Under the pieces are notes generated by a model, which was not told the origin of the DNA, did no database searches, and saw nothing but the letters and a program-made list of their open reading frames with translations. Below are positions 1 to 10,237 of a DNA stretch of 64,000 nt, piece by piece. This DNA comes from Cruorifilaria tuberocauda (taxonomy: Eukaryota; Nematoda; Chromadorea; Rhabditida; Onchocercidae). The stretch lies in assembly GCA_013365365.1 (NCBI GenBank), contig JABVXU010000031.1:1-64000 (forward strand), given 5' to 3'. The stretch's first letter is position 1, and every line of letters starts with the position of its first letter. The position numbers and the translations under genes are program-made.

Positions 1-200
1 TTATTTGATATACCTTAATATCTTAATTCTACCTTAACACACTTTAATATACCTTGTTCGTTCACTCAAATAATATACTTTAATCGTTCATTTACTTGGT
101 ATAATACCTTAATATACCTTAATCCTACCTTAATACCTCAATATACTTAATATACCTTAATCGTTCACATAATATATTCTAATCGTTCATTTATTTGAAT
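1..200. repeat. Degenerate tandem repeat, unit near ATACCTTAAT
   Basis: The words TACCTTAAT, ATATACCTTAAT and TAATCGTTCA recur irregularly to about position 190. The array probably continues left of the window. Confidence 0.7.
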
Positions 201-712
201 AAATTTTTTTTTATAGCAATAAAAATTATAAAGATAATTCTAAATATCTTGAAGAAAATAATTGGAAAATCTGACTTACGTTTAAATCTATATGATTAAT
301 TCATGATTAAACCATGAAAATTTTATGATAAGTTCGTAGTATGAATAGATAAAATGTCTTTTTTATTTTCCTTCACTAGTCATTGATTCAAATTTCAACT
401 AAAAATTATTTCATTAAAATTTTATTTTTTGACAAATTTATATTATGTCATTTTATAATAGAAATATATTTCAAAATTAATTTTCTTTCTTCTTTAATTT
501 CTATTCTCAAAATTAATTTATTTAAAAAAAAAAATTTATTTTATATTTTATAACTTAACTTTAATCGTTGTAAGGAAAAAAAGAACGAATCATGAATACT
601 AAAAAGTGTGAATTTAAGCAGGCAAAAAAAAAAGAATCGTTATTGATAAAACTTTTTTTTCCTCCCATCCATTTATTCATCTGAATGACAATAAAATTAA
701 AACTTTGTCCTG

Positions 713-734
713 CTCTCTCTCTCTCTCTCTCTCT
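713..734. repeat. (CT)11 microsatellite
   Basis: Eleven uninterrupted CT units. Similar CT or GA tracts occur at 23968-23991 and near 24930 and 29757. Confidence 0.9.
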
Positions 735-1028
735 TGTTTTTTTTTAAGACATCAATCTTGAGAATATTCTTGAGAATACCCTAAAGGCATAAAATGTTAG
801 CATGCAGAAGAACATTTTATGAAAATTTTCAATCGGGCTGTAACTTTTATCAAGTTAAGTTTATTTTGCGCTACAATGAATATGAAGGAAGAAGAAAAAA
901 AAGCCTGTATGATTCTGTTAAAATTTATTAAGCTTAAAAAATTTGCAATTTAAAAGTTATTACTTTTATGAAATTGAGAAGAAAAAAGGTTGATTAAAGA
1001 TTGCCAAATATTATTGTGATAAACTGTT

Positions 1029-1162
1029 AGAGGGGAAATTTCAGGATATCGTAAGTAATATACTACTTTATCACCTACAGTGTTAACTTAATATTTCATT
1101 ATTTCAAAATATTACTTCATTGATTATCCTAAATTTATCCGATATCCTGAAATTTCTCTTCT
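1029..1162. repeat. Small inverted repeat, 23 bp arms
   Basis: Arm 1029-1051 (core AAATTTCAGGATATCG) is mirrored at 1140-1162 (core CGATATCCTGAAATTT) around an 88 base spacer. Could be a relic foldback element. Confidence 0.6.
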
Positions 1163-1907
1163 CTCCCTTTTTCTCGTCATTTCATTCTTGTTTAATTACA
1201 AAAAATCATTATGGTTTCTTTTTCTTTTACAATCATTTCACTTCAATTTAAATTTCCCGAGAATTCCGGAAAGTGAAAGAAATTATGAATAACTTTTGTG
1301 AAATGAAAAATTAAATGCTGCCTGAATAGTATTATTATTAGAATGATAATGAATGCTGATAATTTAATTCATGATAAAGAAATCACTATAAAATATAACT
1401 TTGATCAGGTTAAGCACTAAGTAATCTGTTACGTAGTAATTGCAACTGTAATAGTTATAATAAACTTCATTATCATGAAGTAACAAACAACGATGATTTA
1501 ATTAATGATAAAAAAGAAGAAAGGGCTAAAAGCTTTTATTCGAACTAATTGATAACAAATGATAAAAGTTTTTGATGACTGATAAAAATGATAAAAGTTT
1601 AGATAAAGTAATGCGATATTATTATTTCTATTATGCTAATTAAAGGATATCATTTATTGATAACGTTAAAATGAATTTCAAAAGAAATTCATAAAATTTA
1701 TCCGAACATTAATTATGACCTTATGTGAATGTTCATGCATTTTAACAGCGGAGGTTAACTTTAAGCTATACTGTCCTTACAGTATATTAGGTAATATCAA
1801 GTATACTGATAAATGAAAAAGCTGTCAAAGACAGTTTAAGAAAAGTTATAAAACAAAAGGTGTTAATATCTCAATTCTTATCACTGGTAAGGATGATGCA
1901 TGTTATG

Positions 1908-2012
1908 TTACATCACCTTGCGTTACTTACGTTGTTATGTTTACCTACGTTACTTATGTAATACTTATATACGTTACTCATGTTACGTTAGTTACGTTGG
2001 TCACGTCTAAAT
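1908..2012. repeat. Degenerate TACGTTAC-type repeat
   Basis: Variants of GTTACTTACGTT, TACGTTACT and ATGTTACGTTA follow each other for about 100 bases with no fixed period. Confidence 0.5.
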
Positions 2013-2817
2013 GCTACTAATATTTTCAATATGTTACTTTATCAGTTAAGTGATATGTTTTTGATAAGCTATCACTAACAATAAAACAATAATGATATAC
2101 TACAAGTAGTAAAAAATGAGATGAAAACGAATATTACTTTAACGAACAAAGCTTACTTAAAATAAAATCGATAAATGAATAATTAATTAATAATTGAATT
2201 TTGCATTCAAATTAAAATAATATTATTAAAACACATTAAAGCACGTTAAAATTCATATTGTATGTGAAGCGAAGTGAATAGATTTCTTAATCAATTAATC
2301 AATCAATTAATTAATTAATTAATTCCCTTAAGTGATTAAGATTTCAAGAATTTTAAGCATAAAATATCAATGAATTAAGTACCATAAGATATTAATTCTA
2401 TTAATATTAGTTACTATTAATTCTAAATATTCTATTACTATTAATTCATTAACATCTTGTGGAAATATAATTATCATAATTAATCATAATCATGATTATC
2501 GATGAACAAATAATATATTTCAAGAGATAGAAAACAGAAATTTTAAAAGGAAGAATTTTAAGTTATAAAAAAAAAATTAATGAAATTTAAAATTTCTAGA
2601 TATTTTTAAAATGAAAGGAAAGAATGAAATTAAGCGCAGGAAATCGATATCTAATTTAAAATTTGCAATACTGAAAAAGTGCTTTGAAATTACTGAATTA
2701 AACTTAGAGCATTATGAATTTATGCATTTCTAACGATATGCAGAAAAAAAAAAGATGAAATAGGTTTCTAAACACTTCCGGTATTCGTAACTTCCGGCAA
2801 TAAATTAATAATCACTC

Positions 2818-3276
2818 ACCTGGATTTCCACTTTTGCGCTACGCTCAATTTTAATAGAATATTTAGTATTGTATAGCTCATTGATTAATAAGTTACGTTT
2901 ACTTATTTCACTAATTAAGTGTTTACCTTAGAAAGAAAAAAAAACAAAGTATGAAATATTTAGTAAGTATATAATATAAGTATGCAGATAATTATAAGTT
3001 AGTAAGGATGAGAATGCATAAATATGAAATATTGAAATATTAATAGAATATTTAATAATGCATCGTTCGCTGATTAATATGTTACGTCTACTTATTTTAC
3101 TAGTAAATAAATTTTTAGCTTAGAAAGTAAAAGAAAACAAAAATAAAGTATGAAATATTTAATAAGTATAAGTATATATGTTTCAATTACATTAAAGATT
3201 TAAACGAGTAAAGAGACAACAAGTATTACTACATTACTAAATATTCTGTTCAAAGCGTAAACGTGGAAATCCAGGT
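2818..3276. repeat. Foldback-like element with internal direct duplication
   Basis: Arms at about 2818-2866 and 3237-3276 are inverted copies; the outer parts share ACCTGGATTTCCAC, and the inner parts share CTAAATATTCT with a short gap. Between them an approximately 120-base segment beginning AATAGAATATTTA is present twice in direct orientation (about 2853-2970 and 3042-3170), each containing AAAGTATGAAATATTTA. Confidence 0.6.
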
Positions 3277-3582
3277 AATGATCATCAATCATAAGCAATC
3301 ACGTATGATCAAGTCTATTTTACGTGAGAATTCATCCAAGCATTTTCATTATTTTTAATAAAATTTTCTATTTGAAAAAATGATAATAAATCTGTTAGCA
3401 TTGCCAATAGCTAATACTGGCAAAGTTAAAATTATTTTAGCTAATACTAAAATCAAATTACATTTTTAAATTTACAAAATATATTTAAACAAATTTTTAT
3501 AATTCTTAAAAAGTAATTTGTAATTTCGTCTTTGCAAAAGATTTTATTATTTAACAGTTTTCTGGTTATTTTTTTCTTTGAC

Positions 3583-3822
3583 ATGCAATTACCTATACTG
3601 TTGTAAAATACCTATATCATTATAAAATACCTATATTATACCATATCATTACTATATTATACTATATTACCTATACTATATCATCATAAAATACCTATAT
3701 CATTGTAAAATACCTGTATTATACCATATCATTACTATATTATACTATATTACCTATACTATGTCATCATGAAATACCTATATCATTATAAAATACCTAT
3801 ATCATTGTAAAATACCTGTAAA
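3583..3822. repeat. Minisatellite with nested higher-order unit
   Basis: Short words AAATACCTATATCAT and ATTATACCATATCATTAC are arranged in a larger unit of roughly 110 bases that repeats twice with few changes, ending in a partial copy. Confidence 0.7.
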
Positions 3823-4719
3823 ATTTGCAAAAAAAGAGTGACAAAGTTACAAATTTGCAAAATCAAATTTGCTTGAAATCAAGGATTGGTTTTTTTCTTG
3901 ATAAAAATTTACTAATATCATACAATCTTAATGGATGCAAATGATTTAGTTTTTTTTTTAATTTAAAATCTACTAATTAATTATTTTTCTCAAATAGTTT
4001 TTACATTTCGAAAAATATATTTAAAGCACAATTTCCAATGAAATATTAAAATTTTAAAGTTTTTTTTCTTCTAATTCTTTGGAAATTTTTTCTAATTAAA
4101 CTAACAATTTTCCTTATCAATGATTAATGATAAGCTTTCAAATGATATCAGAAAATTCATTCGTTTTTCTTCCCTTACTTGCACTACTCTTCATGAAATT
4201 AAATATCTAACATTTCAAACTGAATGATATTGGTAAATTTTAATTTAACTTACGTCATAAGATTACATTCAAATTCTGCATTTTATATTTGATCATAAAG
4301 AAAAATTTAAATTAAAGTTACTGAATAGAGGTATTAATTAACTAATCAGTCAATTGGGTAACAGTAATAGTAATAGTAATAAGTAAAAGTACGAGTAATT
4401 CAATGATATTTCAATTAAATGAGTGTTTAGTAAAAATGCATGCAGTGATTAATAGAAGTTAAGTATGTCAAAATTAAGTAAGAAATATTGACAACGTAAA
4501 TGTGAAATCGATAAGAGACAAGTAATAGTTATTAAATAAAAAATTCAACTTAATATTAAAAATAAAGATCCATGGATTAAATCAATGATAAGATCACAAA
4601 TGATAAGATTGGAACCACTTTCTGATCGGTGAATTTTACTTCTTATTCATTTTAAAAGGTTATTTGCTCGAGGCAAATAAGCAATGCTATTTTTTTTGAG
4701 AGTTCCCGGAAGACAATGA

Positions 4720-5279
4720 TTTTTAATAAAAATTAAATTAACAAATGAAAAATACTTCTTCCCAGCTTTACTCCTTCTATTTTAACTTTAATTTCTCGAA
4801 CAATAAGAAATAAGTAACTTATTGAGAGTTAAATGAAAATATTTAGGAAGTTCAAACGATCAAATGATCTCATGATGATAATTATGAAGAAATGATCAAT
4901 TCAGATTTGATCATTCAATCAAAGCATATTATATTCAATGTATTATTTAATTACTTTAATTACTTTAATTATTTGAATTTAATCTAATTTAATTATGTTA
5001 ATTTAAAACACAAATCATCGATCATTCGATCAGTTAAACAGATAAACATTTACCTGTTAAGATTGGCATATGTTAGACGAAAAGGTAAATTTAAAGTAGA
5101 ATTTCGTAAAGTAAAATATCGAATTTGATAGTTTTACGAGTCAAGAAAATTTTTGAATTTGCCACCTAAACTTCAGTAAATTACTTATTTATTATTCTTC
5201 GAGATATTAAAGTTAAAATAGAAGAAGTAAAAGTCGCAAAGAAGTATTTTTCATTTGTTAAATTAATTTTTATTAAAAA
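4720..5279. repeat. 560 bp foldback element with about 100 bp inverted arms
   Basis: Arm 4720-4820 and arm 5178-5279 are inverted copies at roughly 85-90 percent identity by eye; shared words include ACAAATGAAAAATACTTCTT and TCTATTTTAACTTTAAT. The 357-base centre is AT-rich with several GATCA words. No open frame. A short palindrome (TTATTTGC-TCGAG-GCAAATAA, 4660-4680) lies just outside the left arm. Confidence 0.75.
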
Positions 5280-5368
5280 CTGTTCATGAATTTAATTTTC
5301 AGTCAAGCAAAATGTACGAAAAAGAAAAAAACGGAAATTGTTCTTACAAGTAGAGAAATAATTTCTGA

Positions 5369-5475
5369 TTTACATGAAAAGTTGAATTATTGTAAATTTA
5401 CGAAAAGTTGAATTACTGTAAATTTTTACACGAAAAATTGAATTATTTACATGAAAAGTTGAATTATTGCAAGTT
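5369..5475. repeat. Short tandem repeat, unit about 28 bases
   Basis: Four imperfect copies of ACATGAAAAGTTGAATTA followed by TTGTAAATTT. Confidence 0.65.
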
Positions 5476-5641
5476 TTCCGGAAAGCAAAACACTTACTTT
5501 CACTGTAAATTACAAATTACTACTTTCAAAATCAATTCGAACATATTTTAAAAATTCCAAAATTATTACAAATAATTAAAGTAAATGAAAACTATAAATT
5601 ACTTTATGAAATTCCCTCCGATTTGTAGCTAGTTAACTTAC

Positions 5642-5737
5642 TGTTTCTTTATTAACTTCCATAACAATCGGAACCGGAAAGAGAACTGGGACGAAATTCG
5701 ACTGTGTCATCCATCTATTCGATATCTTGTTTTCATC
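5642..5737 (-). CDS. Orphan exon candidate, 32 codons
   Basis: On the minus strand a 96-base open block is bounded by an acceptor TAACGTTCAG and a perfect donor gtaagtt, both in phase 0. It reads DENKISNRWMTQSNF, then VPVLFPVPIVMEVNKET. Base composition is clearly GC-richer than the flanks. No neighbouring exon was found, and the nearest same-strand gene (the CoA carrier) already has its stop at 6792. It could belong to a gene lying to the left of the window, be an unrecognised exon, or be chance. Confidence 0.25.
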
Positions 5738-6791
5738 CTGAACGTTAGACAATTTAGTTATTCATAATTTGAAATGTAAAATTACTTTGATAGCATTCCC
5801 CCACCTTTGCTTATGATATTATTACTTTACTGTATTTTACTTGTTTTTTTTTTTTTGCATGATTAAGATTATACCATTTCTTGATTGATAATTAATTCTT
5901 TTGAAAAGTTCAACTGTGTGTTTTGTATATTTTGACAGTCTGTAGCGATCACTCTCAGTTTCAATTTTAATAAAAAATATTCTTTGATTCTTGAAGTCTT
6001 TTTTAATTTCTTAAATTATGCTCATCATTTTCAACGTTATCACTTTATCACTGATACTTATCACTGATATTATCACTTTATTATCACTATTGCATATCTC
6101 ATCATACCTTTTTATCATTAGTTAGAAATGATTACAACTTATGCTAGTCGTTATCATTTACCACGATTATCAAAATGATATATTCAAGTTTCCTTTTTAT
6201 ATAAACTTCATAAAGCTATTCATTTTCATGAAGTAGTATTTCATAAAAGTATTCATAAAGGTGTTTTTTCATAAAGTAATATTTCATTTCCATTTGATCA
6301 AATTTGAATTCATTTTGAAATTTGAGTTTTATTGAGATTGTATGTATTCTTGATAAATTGTAGTATCTTTTAAAAACAAGAAATATTTTTCAAGCAAAAT
6401 TAATAGATGACGAATAAGCCATATCGATTGTTACTTTTAGACTTCTCTCCAGCTTACTTACACGTATCATCACAAAAGTACTGAAGCAATAGAATTTCTT
6501 TCCATGACACCTAGTCTACGTTACCTATCACGCTGAAAACACGTGGATTACCTAAAACTGATTTCTGTGCCCATTTTTTATTCTTGACCGATCACACTGT
6601 TATTTTCTTATTTTTTAAAAAGTGCTAATTAGCTTCGAAAATTATCTTTACTTTCAGGTTTATTGATTCACATCTTCTGGCTTTACTGATAATTTCAACT
6701 TCAGCTTTTGCTCGTTTATAAGTAATTTAATGTTTCCGAAACAAAAATGAATCGATTTTCTTATTGTAAATAATAAATCATTTTTAAATGA

Positions 6792-9755
6792 TCATAATTT
6801 CGCTTGCAACTTTTCAAGCAAATATGGAAATGTATAATCGTAAACAGTAAAACTGACGGAAACTGTTATAGGACCCTGAAAAGATGCTATTACGTACTTT
6901 TATAAGAAAATGATAAGTAATATTACTTTGCTAAGTTTTAGCGTACTAATTGATGTTTACCTTTACGGCTATTACTTTGTTAGTTTTCTACTTATTTTTG
7001 ACCTAATTTCTTTATCACAAGTATTACTTTAAATCTTAATCAAACATCCTTATTCATTCGAACAGTTTAACGCTGATTAGAGTAAACGAATCGTAGAACT
7101 ATATACTTCCATGTTTCTTTTTCACTTATTCTGATTAGAGTAACTTATTCTTGCTTAATTGTTTACTCTTGATTCTTCATTCTTCAGAATTATTCTTATT
7201 TAATTAATTGTCTAATGATTTACTTAATTAAATCGTTTACATGATGTGAATATTATTACTTATACATTTGATATTACCTATTCTACGCTGAAATAATAAA
7301 AGATTTTTAAATTTTAATTCATATATTAAACATTAAAGGAATATAATGCTAAGTTTTATCCAGCTCATGGAATATATTTGAAATGAGTTGAAGGTTAAAT
7401 AAAAGTATCACTATCTAATACTAATATCTTCTCATACCTTAATCCAATTCATGCTAATTCCTTTATACAAACCATTCCAAATCCCTTCTTTCCGATAAAT
7501 ATCATAGAGTACATGGAGTGTATAATGATCTGATGGTACTCGACCCGTTTGCATTCGTCGACGGACAATATCTATCGGATACGCAAGGAACTGTCCAGCT
7601 GCACCCGAAATTGCACCGTAAATGAGTCGATGATAAGACGATATTGATTGATTCAAATATTCTAAACCAAATTCAAATGTTAAATATGCTAATGAACAAT
7701 TTCAATTGAATGCTTATTTCAATAATTAATTTGAATCAATGATGTAAGCTTAATTTTTGAAGTAAATTCCGATTGATGGATACTAAATTCTGATTCTGAG
7801 GAATTAGGAGTTATGGCTTATTTGAGTAATCAATAATGTAAGTTTAATTTTTGAAGTGTAAATTTATCGATAACTTAGATAAAATCTAATTGATCGATAG
7901 TGAATTCTGATTCTGAGGAATTAGGAGTTATGGCTTATTTGAATAATCAATAATGTAAGTTTAATTTTTGAAGTGTAAATTTATCGATAACTTAGATAAG
8001 ATCCAATTGATGGATAGTGAATTCTGATTCTCTGAGGATTTTCCGTAAAATTAAAAGTTATGCTGGCTTGCTTTTTCATTTCAATCAAAAATACAAAATT
8101 CTTGAAATGTATGCAATTCCTGATATAAACAACGATCAATACCATCCTAATATACTGAAGTAATGATCTGAACTTTCAATATTATGATATGGTAATCATT
8201 TTTATGAGTGAAAATCCCAAAGATGAAAATTACGATCGATAACAAAGATCATTATTTATTATGAATGAAATGAAATCTCATGCATTTTTAAACCGTTACT
8301 TTCAATAATAAATAATACCTTGATGAAGAAGTTTAAGTGTATCAAATGTATAGAAACTACCACCGCCATAAACCATAATACCAAATAATGACGGTATTAT
8401 ACCGTAATAAAATGACCTTCAACATTATTTACAAAATTTTGCAATAACTTAACACTTCATTTGCATAGCTAATCATTGTTAATTTTAATTATAAAATAAT
8501 TAATAGTAATTAGAATTAATTAATTAGTAGAAGTAACTAATAATTGGAAATAAATTTGTAATTAGAATTAAAGAAATATCAAAAGGTTTAATCAAACGAA
8601 TTCATTCCAATTTGTTCATATTAATTGCTTATATTAATTAATTAATTAAAAAATAAATATAAAAAATTATTTTATTGATTGAGATAGTTATAAAAATATA
8701 TTGATTTTCCTTCCTTTTTATTTGTTTAATGATTATTTATTTGGCAAGAAATGAATAAATCAAATAATTAATTAGAATTTCAAATTTCAAAGAAAAAGAT
8801 TTCGAAAACTTTTCATTGATTAATTAAAATGATTGTTAAAATCATCATCAATGAGCAATTCCTGATTTTATACCGAATTCCTTCTACCGTATACATTTTA
8901 TAAAAAACTGATCGAAGATTGGTATATTCGGTGTATTTCGACGAAACAAGTCGAATTCTTGCTGTATCTAATGGATAAACCATTAGAGTGGCAGTAATAC
9001 CGCTTAATGAACCGGCTAATAATCGTCGTACAGGTGTATGTTTCCTGAAATTGCTTACAGTTAATTAATTAATTAATTAATTAAATGTTTTCAGAGAATT
9101 GATTTAATACAAAGAATTTTCGAAACATTCGTTCAATTCACCATTTATTTGTTTTTGTAATTATTTCATCAATTTTAATGGAATTGCAATTTAAATTATT
9201 CAATTGAAAATTCGATATTTTTATGATTTTTTAATTTCCCAAATATTATCACTAAAAAGTATAAAAATATACATAATAGTTTAATATTATGCTTTAATTT
9301 TAATTCAAATCCGAAACTACGATTTATCATGAATCTATTTATATTATGTTTTATTCTTAAACCAAAATTGCGATTTACCATGAATCTATTTTTTAAATTT
9401 CCTTACAAAACTTCATCGATAAACTATAGAAATTGATAAACAAGAAAGAAAATGATTAAAATAAACAAATTATGATAAATTATCCTTATTAAAAATTTAG
9501 CTATGTTTACTTATTTACTCATTTGCTCATTACTTATTTACTCATTACTTATTTACTCATTATTTTACCCATCACAATCAACATGAAGCATTGATTTGTA
9601 TTGTTCATGAGATGCAAATTGGATTGCAGCGTATGGTACCACACGGAATAGCGTTGCTGAATTACCACGCCATAGTGAGCGTAATCCGTATTCCTGATAT
9701 GATAATTTCAGAAATTTTGCTGCTTCAATTAGTGAATAACGATTTGCTGCTGATA
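6792..9755 (-). CDS. SLC25A42: SLC25A42-type mitochondrial coenzyme A carrier, 5' exon missing
   Basis: Inner-membrane mitochondrial carrier; the family member SLC25A42 exchanges CoA and adenine nucleotides. Five exons on the minus strand: 9569-9755, 8874-9044, 8319-8416, 7438-7661 and 6792-6875 (stop TGA 6792-6794). All phases close, giving 254 visible residues; human SLC25A42 has 318. In order one sees [20 protein letters not shown], the second repeat signature [27 protein letters not shown], the third signature [21 protein letters not shown] and a short last exon starting GPITVSVSF. These match SLC25A42 almost block by block. The first visible exon opens in phase 1 after TTATCATTACAG, so an upstream exon with the first PLDR-type signature is expected. 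I found none between 9756 and the transporter at 10238, nor farther upstream. Intron 4 carries a 117 bp tandem repeat. Confident in family; completeness doubtful. Confidence 0.88.
7735..8036. repeat. 117 bp tandem repeat in CoA carrier intron 4
   Basis: The word ATTCTGATTCTGAG ends at 7800 and again at 7917, and its start recurs at 8021, an exact 117-base period. Two nearly identical units plus a diverged partial copy are present; the last copy has a 2-base TC insertion. Confidence 0.85.
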
Positions 9756-9820
9756 CTGTAATGATAAGAAGCATTGTTTGCGACGATGATAAACACAGTA
9801 ATAACTGTGGCGATAATTAC

Positions 9821-9891
9821 AGTAACTACAACAATAATAATGATATTAATGAAAATAACAATAATAATAAATAATAACAATAATAACAACA

Positions 9892-9947
<56 letters not shown>
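9821..9947. repeat. (AAT)n microsatellite
   Basis: Interrupted ACA/AAT units pass into an uninterrupted AAT run from about 9893 to 9947. It lies exactly between the two truncated genes. The Asn-rich open frame across it is an artefact of the repeat. Confidence 0.9.
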
Positions 9948-9948
<1 letters not shown>

Positions 9949-10237
9949 TTATTTTTGATTTCTAATCAAAAGATTTTAAGGATAAGTTTTTAAGGAAAAA
10001 GAATTTTAAGGATAAATGTTAAGGATAAGTTTTTATCAGTCCTTTTCTCAGTGTTATGATAAGTTATGTGATTGAAAAAGGAAAAAAAGTGAAATTAATC
10101 AAATCCAATGAATGAATCTTTAGAATGTAGTCGTTAAGAATAAAGTATATTACAGATAAAAAAGTATTGAATCGTCGAAAGTTTTGAACTCATCATTTTC
10201 CATAAAATTTTAAAGAAATGGACAAAAAAGAATTTAC

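Larger units (their letters stand above)
1..5641. other. Gene-poor, repeat-rich left flank
   Basis: Very AT-rich sequence with no supportable gene. It contains the degenerate tandem tract at the extreme left, a CT microsatellite, three inverted-repeat structures and several tandem repeats that are listed individually. Confidence 0.7.

Noticed and set aside
9774..9965. Open frame encoding a long Asn run
   Set aside because: It is the translation of the (AAT)n microsatellite; no splice or homology support.
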